Part shown: positions 36,687-47,949 of the stretch, one piece after another
Layout: each line of letters begins with the position of its first letter
How positions within the stretch are numbered: the first letter of the stretch is position 1
NCBI GenBank assembly: GCA_036971615.1
Contig: JAYKKR010000040.1
Span: 124,001 to 188,000 of the forward strand
Length of the DNA stretch: 64,000 nucleotides
Direction: 5' to 3'
Source: Amyloporia xantha
Taxonomy: Eukaryota > Basidiomycota > Agaricomycetes > Polyporales > Adustoporiaceae
Translations under genes and position numbers: made by a program
The notes under the pieces: model-generated
Seen by the model: the letters and a program-made list of their open reading frames with translations, nothing else
Told to the model about the DNA's origin: nothing
Database searches by the model: none

Positions 36687-39278
36687 TCTCGGCCTGGATG
36701 GGCTATATGATGGGGCGAGGTGTCCTTTATCGAGTTGAAGTAATGCGAAGGTTCGCATTATATATGGTAGGCTAGAAAGACGATTCATTCGACGTATTGA
36801 CACCGTGCCTTACGATATCCGTCTCAGACCTTGAAGGCTCGTCTAATGTGCCTGGCTATTCAATCGAGACGCTCACGCTGTGAGCCTCCTAGCACGCAGA
36901 AACGTCGTAAAGATAATGACCCATGCTGATGATTCAGTTCAGAACTGTGACATACCGAGAGCGGTACACGAAATTCCACCCTTCAGAAGACGGGTACGGG
37001 TGCAATCTTCGCGCGTCAGTGATGGTAGGTGTGGGATTCCCTATTTGCATGTAGACAAACGAAGTCTCGAATTCGCCTTATCTCCACCTATTACAAAGGG
37101 GGGCAGTGAATCGGGCGAAGAACATTGTGAGGTACCGTTGGTCTGGTCGTATACTATACACCTGGTCAGGCAAGCGACCGTTCACATCCGCCGAATATAA
37201 GGTTCAGGCTGACTGTCATCGACCCTGTGGATATGGTGCTCTACCAGCCACAGAGTCAAATGACATTTAGCCTTGGGCAGTGCGGCGCTAGCCATGGCTA
37301 TCGACTTCTGAGCGAGCATGATACTTGCGCGTCAGGGTGGACCACATTGGCGTAGAACCCCATGACTGACTGTGCCATGAAGGATTCAGTACACCAGAAG
37401 CCATTGAGAAGAGATAAACCACTTTCACTAACTATAGTTGGACAAAGCGTGGTGCGGAGTACCCTTCGATTGCTAGAAGTTGCTCGTGAAATTGATAACG
37501 AACCTTCATCCGTATGTGCCCTCCATGATGATTGGAAAGGAGAGGCTGGTTGACACAAAACTCTCTGTACCTTTGACCGACATCAGGCTCTCTCGTATGA
37601 AACACGGCGCGAGCTGCCCCGATGAGACGAACGTATATCTATTATCTGCAGAAATGATATGTGTAGCAGGGAGCTGTTGAGCACGAGAGTCGTACTTGCA
37701 TACGCGGGAGCAATATTGCAAGTGACGAAGGGGTGACGAATGTGAAAACCGGGCGAGATGTAAAGCTCCCGTAGCTGAAGGAAGCCGTGTGAGACCGTGC
37801 CCGCCTGTTGCAGTTTATAACTTCAGGTTTCCAGACGCTCAAGTTCAAAGCTTCGTCGCGTGACAACGACGCTACTTACTAGCTATTCTTTGATTTTTCT
37901 CCGGGACGTCCTGCCGATCAATGGAGGTAGTAATGGTCACTCAACAATCTTGAGTGGTGAAAGGTTGCCCTCCTCTTAACACCGAAGTCGGTTACCACTG
38001 TCGACTCGAGTACTTGTTGGGCCTGGATTCTGTAAATGCACCTCTGATTAGTACGGAACAAAATATCAGGAAAGCTCGATTATATAATATGTCGCTTGAT
38101 AGTAACTGGATAGTATGCGACACGAAAAAAGGCCCGACTGCAGATGAAAAACTCTAGAAGAGATGGAGAGTCCCAACTATGAACACCAGAATCACATTGT
38201 CTCAGCCAACTTGTCTTCGTGTTCTAAGAGTGGCAGGGCCTGATCCAGTCAGACCGTAAGAACTACATAGCAGCATCTGTTCTGATGCAATTCTAGCCAT
38301 GATGGCAGGGAGATCAATCTGAATGGTATATGCCACTCACAAAGACATAACACAACTCTGTAACTTGCTAGAGTCCGAGTCTTCGGCAACGACAATGGCT
38401 ATTGCTGCGTGTAATAACGAGGAAAGGTGGATAAATGCATGTAGGCAGTTGCGAACGAGAAGCCACATTGCCGACGTTCATGCAGTCGAAGAGGGTCCCA
38501 CCTACAATTTATCCCTAGAACTTGACAAATTGAAACAGTCTCAAGCTGACAGACGCGGTGCATGAAACAGCGTCGACGTCCACGGCTGACATTCTGGGTG
38601 CGACGAAGAGACTTCGAATCAAGAAAAGGTGCAAGTTGCCAAGCTGTGTATATTTCGTGCTCACTGAGACGCGACAGTAATAGCGCTGGAAGTAACTGGC
38701 AAACTGGAGACCGGAGAAGTATGACGGGCCATTCGCGGCTAATATACGCTGCTACCGGCTGCCGTCACGGCGTATTGTCAATATGAGATTAGGTTCCTTG
38801 GCACGGTCCGAGTCATGCTGACGACTTCAAGAAGATGAAGGTACCCAATAGCAGCACTTGTCGCTGCTATTAGCTCTATCGCGTCGCACAACAACACGCA
38901 GGGGAAATCTTGCCTTTGTAGATCGTGAGTGCATTGCATAAATCACTAGCTTCGCTTTGGGGAATACGGGGCCTAGTAGTGTCGTTCCCAGTGACTTTGA
39001 CTGTCGATATCCCCCACATGTCCTTATGTTTGAGGGATAGAACAAACGGTAGACTGGATGAGAATATTCCAAGACCCAACCTCTCGCCGCACTAGTCTGC
39101 GACCACACGAGGCCTTTGGCCCCTTATGAATTCGAAAACACGGAATGCGGACGGAATATCGAGACTCGTTCTACCAGTAACCTGAATGATCTGTCCTGCT
39201 GCACATTATGATCATAAACCGCAGCGTACTCGCAAGGGAGGAACATGCTGATTGGGTCCCTTTTCGTTCAGAAATATC
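36687..39278. other. Gene-poor gap, 2.6 kb
   Basis: Between divergent P450 and D-amino-acid oxidase copy 2. Only frames under 110 codons, none with a recognisable domain. No long repeat, tRNA or transposase seen. AT-richer in places, for example around 38040-38100. Confidence 0.4.
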
Positions 39279-40722
39279 ATGACATTCAATGTTGTGATCA
39301 TCGGCGCAGGTAAACTTGTTCAAACTCTTGAAGACAACATTGGATCTTAATTGTCGTCTGTTGTTCAGGTGTTGCCGGTCTCACCACTGGCATAACTATC
39401 CAGGAAAAGGGTGGATACGACGTGACTATTGTTGCAGAAATATTCCCCGGCGATCCTAAGTCCATCAGGTATTGCAGCAACTGGGCGGTGAGTACAATAA
39501 GTTCTCGGTGCTCATCGTTTCTGTTAACGATACTGTGGTATTTAGGGCGGTCATCACGTCAGCCATGCTAGCGGCGATGCCAGGATGCAGAGTCGGTGAT
39601 TTTTTGGATGTGCAGCCCTGAGACACTCACCTCCTGCAGAGATCGACTCCAACACGTTGAAAGTGATGTGGGACCTATCCGCACCGGGCGGCGACGCAGA
39701 GGGCTGCTTCCTGCGCATCAGCGAGACCGAATTCTTCTACGACGGCCGCGATGCGCGTCTCGATTGGATGCCCGACGTGAGCTTCCCTCCCCACCCTCAC
39801 CTCCTGCCTCCCCATCTCAGTCCGAACTAGTTCCAGCGGCTCCCCGAGGACTCCCTCGTCCCGGGTGCTCAAAGCGGCGTCTCGTTCTCTACCGTCACGT
39901 TCGACAGCCCGAAGTACATCGCGTACCTCCTTTCCCGCTTCCTCGCTCGCGGGGGCACGATCGTCCGCGGCGCAGTGCAACATGTCACACAGGTCGTTGA
40001 GGGCGGGCCGGACTTGTTTTCTCGCGGACGTCCGTCGGCGCGGCCGGTCGATGCGCTGGTTGTGTGCGCTGGACTGGGCGCGCGAACGCTGGGCGGCGTG
40101 GAAGATAAGGATATGTATCCCGTGAGGGGCCAGACGATCCTGCTCCGCGCACCGTGGGTGACGTCTGGGAGGACGGCGAGCCACAGCGAGCAAGGCCTAT
40201 GGACATACGTAATTCCGCGACGATGCGGCGAGGTGTGTAGAGATACCTGCTCTGTTCATTGCGTATGGCGAGTGTTTGATGACCCACATGCGTTGCAGAT
40301 CGTTTGCGGCGGGACTAAACTAGAGGATGATTGGTACCCTGCTCCACGACCCGAGACGACTGAAGACATCCTCCAGCGTTGTCTCGCACTCTGCCCCGAC
40401 CTTGCGCCGCCGGAGGTCCGCGCCGTACGCGCGCCGACGGTCGATGATCTTCGTCCGCTTATCATCGAGGAAGGCGTTGGGTTGAGGCCAGCAAGGAAGG
40501 GTGGGTTGAGGTTGGATGTGGAGTGGATCGACAGCAAGAAAGCAAAGAGCAAGATTCCGATGGTGTTCAACTACGGGTAAGTGATCAGTCAGTGTAGGCG
40601 ATGAGATTTGCTGATCATGTACATATATACACAGACATAGTGGATCTGGCTTCCAGTCATCGTGGGGTTCAGCTGCAGTTGCGCTGAATCTTTTGGAGGA
40701 CGCGCTCAAAAGTACGAGGTAG
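39279..40722 (+). CDS. D-amino-acid oxidase, copy 2
   Basis: Paralogue of the gene at 9791-11342, same predicted reaction. Seven exons: 39279-39309, 39369-39487, 39546-39591, 39640-39776, 39831-40232, 40299-40576, 40635-40722, giving 366 residues. FAD motif VVIIGAGVAGLTTGI, then VVRGAV-type block IVRGAVQHVTQVVEGG, VVCAGLGARTLGGVEDKD, GLRPARKGGLRLDVEW and HSGSGFQSSWGSAAVA. Exons 2-5 and the last exon have the same lengths as in copy 1; exon 6 (278 nt) equals exons 6 plus 7 of copy 1 (35+243), so one intron differs. Codons here are more GC-rich than in copy 1. The C-terminus KSTR is not a clear PTS1. It converges on the first quinone-oxidoreductase gene. Confidence 0.94.
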
Positions 40723-40904
40723 AGCAAGCAGGAAGAAGGGAACCGAGCAGGCGAATGTAAGACAATGCATATATGTGATCTCTCAATGGTAAACTTGGGG
40801 AACCTGACCGGGATAAGATTCATCTCGTCGCTTCGACGACGAAGTACAAATATAAGAGTACAGATTTTATATCCTTCCTTTCGTTGAGCTATGCAACCAG
40901 TCAT

Positions 40905-42106
40905 CTAGTCCGAATCAACAAGACAGACTACCTTGCCCGCGGCAGAGTTAGCTTCCATGTACGCGTGTGCTGCGCCGGTCTCCTCCATTTTGAAAACCTT
41001 GTCTACGCTAGGTTTCAGCTCGCCGTCAGCCACAGCATCGACCATCCATTGAAGCGGCGCCTTCGATATGTCCAGATAAGGGCCGGAGAAGATCGTCACA
41101 CGCTGGCATGCAGTGTCAACGGGAGAACCGTCGCACGGTAAGCATGCAAACACGCACCTTCCACGGCGCGAGCGCCACGAATGGATCAAAGTCCTTGACC
41201 TTCCACTGGCCCGATACGCATCCTACCATCGAGACCACACCATTCTCCGCCAGCGCCCGGCACGAATCATGCAAGGTCGTCCCGCCCACCAGCTCGACGC
41301 ACTTGTCTGCGCCCTTCCCCGCTGTGGCCTGCCTCACCTGCTCACTGACCGAGTCGCCCGAGTCGAGCAGCACGATATCTGCTCCAGCAGCCTGAATCAC
41401 AGCTGACTTAGCCTCGTTCCGCGTCGTAGAGAGGACGGAGGGCTTAATGTCCGATCCAAAAAGCGAGGACTTGGCGAGCGCGGCACAGGCGAGCCCGACG
41501 CTCGTCGTGCCGCCGCGAATGAGAAGCGTGTCGTTCGGCTGGAGGTTGAGCGATTCTTTAAGCGCACCCCAGGCTATGGTAGATAAATATTGTTAAGGAC
41601 ATCAGATAGCTTGTGAAGGCCCGCGTACATACCTGTTATGAACGTCTCGGGAATGGCTGCGAACTCTGCCCATCCCATCTTCTCTGGGAGCCTGATCGGC
41701 GGCGAGACCGACGAGTGGGGGACGAGAGCATACTCTGCATACCCACCTAAATCGCAGCGATTGCATTACAGACGGCCGTCGATGCCACAAAGATGACATA
41801 CCCACCGTCGAATAGACGCCCCATTCCGCCCATGCAAGCCGCGACGACGTCGCCCTCCTTCCACAGCGATCCACCACCTGCGTCCTTCACCAGACCGACA
41901 CATTCTATCCCCAAGACTCGCGGGAACTGGATTGCAAAAGCGACTGGAGAGTTGCCCTGGCGCGTGAACAGCTCCGAGCGGTTCAGCCCATATGCCTTGA
42001 CTCGGATGAGGACATGGCCCGCCTTTGGTGCTGGCGTCGGGTGGGTCGTCGTGTATACGAGCTCGGAAGGTGCAATGGGTGCACCGGGACAGACAACAGC
42101 TCTCAT
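40905..42106 (-). CDS. Zinc-type alcohol dehydrogenase superfamily, quinone oxidoreductase-like, copy 1
   Basis: NADPH-dependent medium-chain reductase, substrate unknown. Four exons: 42106-41806, 41746-41633, 41573-41158, 41102-40905, giving 342 residues. The start MRAVVCPGAPIAPSEL leads to the GroES-like domain with VKAYGLNRSELFTRQG, the region typical of zinc-free quinone oxidoreductases. The Rossmann part has LLIRGGTTSVGLACAALAK and GADIVLLDSGD, and the C-terminus is FKMEETGAAHAYMEANSAAG. I see no classical catalytic-zinc Cys/His set, so a zinc-independent oxidoreductase is likely. Copy 2 (43832-45020) differs at about 23 positions and one 3-residue indel by eye. Confidence 0.88.
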
Positions 42107-42376
42107 GGTTCTTGCAAGAGACGTATACAGACACCGTTGGCACGGACCCACTGCTTATATCGCCACATATGCTGAACAAACCTAATGGCAAATTGTCAGC
42201 AAGTCAGCGAATATGTTGCGGTGAATAATAATGCGTTCATGCCTGCGGTGACTCGGTGAGAGATCGTACCTCAATCGAGCTTGACATATGTGACTCTGAT
42301 CGTGCGCTCATGCTATAGAGCCTAGACATGGCATTGCGTGGCATTGCGCAGCGCTGTGGGATAACTTGAAGACTGT

Positions 42377-42384
42377 TTCATCAC
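42377..42384 (+). repeat. Target-site duplication, left copy (TTCATCAC)
   Basis: The 8-bp sequence TTCATCAC directly precedes the MITE and is repeated exactly at 42986-42993 directly after it. Confidence 0.75.
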
Positions 42385-42985
42385 TAGTGTTGCGTATGAA
42401 ACTAATTGGCTGTTTAAAACGGTATGTAAGTAAGTCCTGGTTTTATGTTAGTTATATACAGGTGTTTTTTACGTTTTAAACACACGTCACGTGCTATTTC
42501 TCTGCCTGCGGCGCAAAGGGCTGTGGAGACGCACTGGGTGGACCATAGGTTTCAGAATGCCTTGGAACATACAAAGTTGTGCTCTCAGCCGGTATTAGAG
42601 GAAGAAATGTGAATTTGAGTGAGTTATTGCCAAGATTCGAGACACGATCGTCGAGATCTCACACACTTCGGCATCTGCCGGATGCGCATCGTCTCGCGCC
42701 TGGACTTGCCAATGTCCAGGATAGCAGAACTTTAGGCATAGAGGTATTCCAAGGCGCATTGCATCCTCCAAGATTGTGAACATATCTAAACCAATTGCCT
42801 ATTTCAGTGCGGTGGGCCTCTATCTATGCATAGAGTCGCTGCTTCACGGGAAGCGTCACGTGTCCTGACTTAATGACATTATATACATGAATACTTTTGG
42901 CCCGTGTTTTTTACTTGCAAAAAACATGTTTTAAACATGTAAGATACATCCATGTTTCTTACGTCGAGTTGTATACGCGACACTA
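42385..42985. mobile_element. Non-autonomous hAT-like MITE, 601 bp
   Basis: The element starts TAGTGTTGCGTATGAAACT and ends with the inverse of TAGTGTCGCGTATACAACT: terminal inverted repeats of about 19 bp with 3 mismatches. It is flanked by an exact 8-bp direct repeat. An 8-bp target duplication and ends beginning TAG(T)G fit the hAT superfamily. The inside is AT-rich at both ends with repeats of GTTTTAAAC-like sequence. The longest internal frames are only 62-66 codons and I see no transposase, so mobilisation would need a transposase elsewhere. The paralogous place in duplication unit 2 (near 45161-45170) lacks it. Confidence 0.78.
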
Positions 42986-42993
42986 TTCATCAC
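42986..42993 (+). repeat. Target-site duplication, right copy (TTCATCAC)
   Basis: Exact repeat of 42377-42384, bounding the MITE on its right side. Confidence 0.75.
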
Positions 42994-43831
42994 TTTCATG
43001 AGCGCATAGATGATACAACCACGTGCACGGACCTGTTCCGCAAAATCGAGCGTCATCAATATCCAATCCTGGTTTAAAAGTGCGGTGATGACCGAGATGC
43101 ACAGAGGGCCAGACGTAGTTGACAGTAGACGCAAGGATGTGACTGGAGAGAATGCGGTTTTCCCACCAGCTGGGTTTTCGGACGCGGAGATCTAATATGA
43201 GCGCGCGCTTGGGTCTAGATCAATCGACATGGCGGCTCCGCCGAGTCAAAATGAGTAGTTAGTGGCAGTACTACAGTAGTACAGACTGTACAGTCAATGT
43301 CAGTCATCCACCAACATCACCTCTGTAATCAGAGGTCAAACAATTCTTCTCGATGATCAAACTTACTCTTCACCGGGGGTGGGATGAGCAGGTCAGAGAA
43401 CCTGCATGGCGCAACGTCTTTCATATTTAGCTACTAGCTGAATCCATCGCCATTAGGTCAGCTTTTAGACGTCGAATACACGGTCATTATTTCAAATTTA
43501 TTTGGAAGTCACTCAACGAACAATATTTATGCTCAGGCTGATATCGTAATGTTCAACACCTACTATACATAATGATCTAGCACTACTCCTGAGCAGCGAC
43601 GACCGCACACGATCGAAACTGGCCTGCGTGTATGGCGGGGAGAGATATATGATTGTCTCCAATACCCAAAGCCAGACTGAACAAGCGAATGTATGGCGGT
43701 GCATATCTGTGATCTCTAGATCGCAAATTGGGGAATTTCACCGGGACGAGATTCGTTTGATCGCTTTGACGACAAGCTACAAATACAAGAGTACATATTA
43801 TATGACCTTCATTTCCTGCCCAACCAGTTGT
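42994..43831. other. Non-coding remainder of duplication unit 1 and junction
   Basis: Similar to the flank of copy 2 and to the eS26 3' flank in unit 2 (for example ACTCCTGAGCAGCGACGACC occurs in both). The unit junction lies near 43675-43685. No gene seen. Confidence 0.55.
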
Positions 43832-45020
43832 CTAGTCCGAATCAACAAGACAGACTACCTTGCCTGCTGCAGAGTTAGCTTCCATGTACGCGTGCGCTGC
43901 ACCGGTCTCCTCCATTTTGAAGACCTTGTCTACGCTGGGTTTCAGCTCGCCATATGCCACAGCATCGACCATCCACTGAAGCGGTGCCTTGGATATGTCT
44001 AAGTAATGGGAGGAGAACACCGTCACACGCTAGCATACAGTGTCAACAGGAGAGCCGTCACATTGGAAGCAAGCAAACGCGCACCTTCCGTGGCGCGAGC
44101 GCCGTCATCGGATCAAAGTCCTTGACCGTCCACTGGCCCGATACGCACCCGACCATCGAGACCACCCCATTCTCCGCCAGCGCCTGGCACGAATCATGCA
44201 GGGTCGTCCCGCCCACCAGCTCGACGCACTTGTCTGCGCCCTTCCCCGCTGTGGCCTGCTTAACCTGCTCGCTGACCGAGTCGCCCGAGTCGAGCAGCAC
44301 AATGTCCGCTCCGGCGGCGTGGATCGCAGCTGACTTGGTCTCGTTCCGCGTCGTGGAGAGAACGGAGGGCTTGATATCCGGCCCGAAGAGCGAGGACTTG
44401 GCTAACGCCGCGCAGGCGAGGCCGACACTCGTCGTGCCGCCGCGGATGAGGAGCGTGTCGTTCGGCTGGAGGTTGAGCGACTCCTTAAGCGTACCCCAGG
44501 CTGTGGTTGATCGAGGATGTCAATGGGATTAATTACGTTGTCTGGAAGCACGTACCAGTGAGGAATGTCTCTGGAATGGCTGCAAACTCTGCCCATCCTA
44601 TCTTCTCTGGGAGCTTGATCGGCTGCGAGACCGACGAATGTGGGACGAGAGCATACTCCGCATATCCGCCTGAATTGCGGCAATTGCATTATGAGCGGGG
44701 ATCAGCGCCGTGAACATGGCACACGTACCGTCGAATTGACGACCCATTCCGCCCATGCACGCCGCGACGACGTCGCCCTCCTTCCACAGTGACCCACCTC
44801 CCGCGTCCTTCACCAGACCGACGCACTCGATCCCCAAGACTCGCGGGAACTGAATCCCGGGCGAATGGCCCTGGCGTGTGAATAGCTCCGAGCGGTTCAG
44901 CCCATATGCCTTGACTCGGATGAGGACATGGCCCGCCTTTGGTGCCGGCGTCGGGTGGCTAGTCGTGTATACGAGTTCGGAGGGTGCGATGGGTGCGCGG
45001 GGACAGACAACAGCTCTCAT
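43832..45020 (-). CDS. Zinc-type alcohol dehydrogenase superfamily, quinone oxidoreductase-like, copy 2
   Basis: Tandem paralogue of 40905-42106 with the same exon plan: 45020-44729, 44669-44556, 44500-44085, 44029-43832, giving 339 residues. Exons 2, 3 and 4 have the same lengths as in copy 1; exon 1 is 9 nt shorter (SPGIQ versus SPVAFAIQ). The reading frame and motifs (YGLNRSELFTRQG, LLIRGGTTSVGLACAALAK, ELVGGTTLHDSC) are intact, so both copies look functional. Several changes cluster near the last intron (for example WK to RK and SGPY to SSHY). Confidence 0.88.
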
Positions 45021-45600
45021 GGTTCTTGCAAGAAACATGCACAGAGACTGTACTTCTACTGAGCTTTTACATACGTGGCTCTGATCATGCGCTCATGCTA
45101 GAGCGGCTCCTAGACGTGGCATTGCGTGGCATTGCGCAGCGCTGTGGAATAACTTGAAGACTGTTTAATGAGCGCATAGATGATATAATCAAGGGATTGT
45201 TCCACAAAATTACGGGTCATCAATATTTCAATCTTGGCGTAAGAGCCCGGTGACGACGAACGAGATGAACAGAGGGCCAGGACAGTAGACGAAAGGGGCG
45301 TACATGATGTATGATGGAGCCGGTATACAGAGAAACTGCATGCTGCGACAGCTTTCATATCAAGCCACCGGCTGAATCCACCGCCATTAAATCGACGTTC
45401 AGACATCGAATAATGCGCACACTACGGTTCTGATTCGGAACTGACTCAAAGAACAGGATTTACACTCAGGCTGACGTCGCAATGTTCAATACCTACTATA
45501 CATAATGATGGTACTCCTGAGCAGCGACGACCGCACACAATCGAAGTGGGCCTGCGCGCATGGCGGGGAATGATATATGATTGTCTCCGACATACAAAGC
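45021..45600. other. Intergenic upstream of oxidoreductase copy 2, eS26 3' flank
   Basis: 580 bp with no gene. Contains the sequence that was duplicated with the gene and that recurs in unit 1. Confidence 0.5.
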
Positions 45601-46242
45601 CTATGCACCCCTCGCAGCTGCAGCCTTGGCGTCCTCCGCCGCGGCAACAGCAGGGTTGACCTTTTTGCCATCCTTCCATCGGACACGGGGAGGGGGAGCA
45701 CGGTTGCGGCGGCCCTCACGCGAGCGGACACGGACAACTGACAAAAATGGGCGGGTCAGACTTTATAGCTCCAAGAATTGTAAGTAAAAACACACCGTGT
45801 GAGTGAATTGCGCATGATACGCAGTATGCAATTTTGACGTAGAGCTTGGGGATAACGTACTCTGCAAAGAGTAGCATACACCTTAGTTATGTCAGTGCAA
45901 CAAAGTCATATGTGCTACGCACCAGGGTACACGCTAGCCTCGCTGATATCTCGCACAGCAGCACTCTCCACCATGTTGCGCACCGTAAAGCGCTTGATCG
46001 CCTTGTCCTTGCCCACACATCGCGAGCAGTTCGAGCAACGAACGAAGTTGACGTGGCCACGGCCCTTCTTGTTACGGCCGTTGTTTCTTCTCTTCTTGGT
46101 CTGGGAGGTAGGATAGTGTCATCGTGAGCACCAGCCAGAGTCATCCGCCATCGGAAGCCGCCATCCATCACGTTTCGCCATAATTCCGCCGCGTAAAACG
46201 AGTGATATGGGGTCGAGGCATTCAGAACAGCGTACTTACCAT
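45601..46242 (-). CDS. rps26: Ribosomal protein eS26 (40S subunit)
   Basis: Small-subunit protein at the mRNA exit channel. Four exons: 46242-46240, 46100-45923, 45861-45796, 45737-45601, giving 127 residues. The first coding exon is only the ATG, followed at once by GTAAGT, a layout common in ribosomal protein genes. The protein reads [18 protein letters not shown], the zinc site [19 protein letters not shown] with a second pair in [11 protein letters not shown], then [18 protein letters not shown] and an Ala/Lys-rich tail. All four family cysteines are present. Confidence 0.96.
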
Positions 46243-46587
46243 GTTGGATCGGGTGTCTTGAGGTAGAGAGTGGTGGACCCGACCGACAGTGCTTGCTGTG
46301 TTCACGATATGCTACGCACTATAGGGGATCGCTATGAGGACGCCGGCCCTAGACTATCCACGTGACCATCCTCGCGCGCTTGAGCACTCTGACCTCGAGA
46401 ACAATAGGGCCCCTACTCTGTGTCGCCTCAATTGTTGCCTAGATGCTTTTCTGGTGGCCTATAAAGACAATGCTGTCGTCTTTCACGCTGTACGAACGAG
46501 CAAGTATTAACGGCCTGGTGCCTCTTCACGATTGGCGAACCAGCGCATCCACATTCTTTCAACTTTGCCTTGTTTAATCTTGTCTCG
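46243..46587. promoter_or_regulatory. Divergent promoter region, eS26 and CBM19-like gene
   Basis: 345 bp between two start codons. A TATAAAG lies at 46460-46466, plus-strand orientation, 122 nt before the secreted-protein ATG. No other gene. Confidence 0.4.
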
Positions 46588-47435
46588 ATGTACACTATCT
46601 TCGTCGCTTTTCTGGCTCTGTGGACATGTTGTCTATCGTACGCTATGCCATTATTCTCCTTGGATGCAGCCACTTTCTACATGAACGGACAAGACGCGCA
46701 AAGATTGAATGCGGAGTTTGCGAACATAAATGCAACTGATTTCTGCGACCGTACGTTTCATAAGATATTAGCTGTCGGACGTTATGCCATAAAGCTGAAC
46801 GCATTTGTTGATCGTCTAGCTGGAGGTAGAGCTTGCGTCGCGGGCTCGCTCGGATACTGTATTGACGGCAGTTGGAAGACGAAGACATGTCCAGTTTCGG
46901 AGCAGTGTTATGCTTTGCCTGAAATTAGACGGAATGGCACAGTGAGTATTTTTCTCAAGGTGCTGCTATCATACTCACAGGGCGTCCGGCTGATTTAGAT
47001 CTTGTCTTGCACGACGGAGACTATCGCAATGTCTCTCATCAACGCGACTGGCGTTGAAGGCGGCTTGGCGCCAAACAGCACAAGTAACAATACGATGACT
47101 CCCCTTGTTCGACGATCACGGTCCCAGCTATACCGTCAGCCTCCCCTATTTCCGTTTCCGCCACACCTTCGGCAGCAGCCAATTCTTCAGATGGTATCGT
47201 CATTGTCACAGAGACCGTGACCCTCACCTCGACTATACCAATATCGACCCCGTCGTCCACTGCCATGGCATTATCTATAACAGGCTTACCACCTGCGACC
47301 ACGATTGTTGAAACCACGACACTGAATTCAGCAGAGGCATCCAGCCTCCTTGCCAGTCTAAACGCAGGCGGCTCGCCTTCTACTGTCTCCACTATCTTGT
47401 CATCTGTACCCACGTCCTCCACCCAGACCCCTTAA
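46588..47435 (+). CDS. Secreted CBM19-like (chitin-binding) Ser/Thr-rich protein
   Basis: Predicted secreted or wall-associated protein. Four exons: 46588-46750, 46820-46941, 46999-47083, 47128-47435, giving 225 residues. A signal peptide (MYTIFVAFLALWTCCLSYA) is followed by NGQDAQRLNAEFANINATDFC, ACVAGSLGYCIDGSW, CPVSEQCYALPEI and LSCTTETIA, a Cys spacing I associate with fungal CBM19-type modules. The second half is a Ser/Thr/Pro-rich, likely O-glycosylated tail. A 44-nt intron before the tail is needed to enter the Ser/Thr-rich frame. An in-frame ATG 18 nt upstream is an alternative start. No catalytic domain is attached. Confidence 0.75.
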
Positions 47436-47949
47436 GCTCTGGTGCCGCTACATCCAAACAAATTATGATATACAGCGCACTGGATCTCAATCACTTCTCT
47501 AATAATCGCAATCGCCGGGCCGACGACAAGTTCCGTCGTAATTGCATGGATTGACTTTTTTGATCTTGAGGCTGGGCCCCATCGGTCGTCGATGTTTAGA
47601 ATTTGCGTTAGGAAAGCAGGATATCATGTATAATTACACTTGTAGCAGTAACTGTGATGTAACTAGTGCTATGTATCGCACAGCAATGTCTATGAAAAGT
47701 AGTCTGATCTGATCAAGCAATGACCAAGAGCCAGACGTAGCAGCTGAATTTACAGAGCAAAAACAACAGAACTATGTATCAAAAATGAACATTATACTTT
47801 ACATATACATTACCTATGTACATGTCAAGGCACATTGCGAGCAAATAGCAAAGCGACGACAACAGAGGAAGGGTATGCATGGGTGAGCGAAACAAGTGGA
47901 AGGCTTGATAGGCCTATGGGAAGTGACTGTAAGCAAGATCCGTAGGGTC
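47436..47949. other. Intergenic between convergent genes, 0.5 kb
   Basis: 3' flanks of the CBM19-like gene and the PARP-finger gene, AT-richer than the genes. No gene seen. Confidence 0.5.

Larger units (their letters stand above)
40751..43675. repeat. Tandem duplication unit 1 (quinone-oxidoreductase gene and flanks)
   Basis: Matches unit 2 (43685-45600) from the 3' flank of the gene (GCGAATGTA near 40751), through the gene, its 5' flank, and a copy of the eS26 3' flank ending in ATATATGATTGTCTCC near 43650. Unit 1 is longer because it contains the MITE at 42385-42985 and about 200 bp of other extra sequence near 43150-43380. Boundaries are by eye. Confidence 0.7.
43685..45600. repeat. Tandem duplication unit 2 (quinone-oxidoreductase gene and flanks)
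   Basis: Second unit of the tandem duplication; it ends exactly at the stop codon of the eS26 gene. It lacks the MITE. At the equivalent site it reads CTGTTTAATGAGCGC, where unit 1 has CTGTTTCATCAC, the MITE, then TTCATCACTTTCATGAGCGC. Confidence 0.7.

Noticed and set aside
41158..41573. Plus-strand frames of up to 192 codons antisense to both oxidoreductase copies (also 43954-44532)
   Set aside because: They are shadows of conserved minus-strand coding exons and carry no domain.
34562..45020. Secondary-metabolite gene cluster
   Set aside because: No polyketide synthase, NRPS, terpene synthase or transporter is present near the P450.
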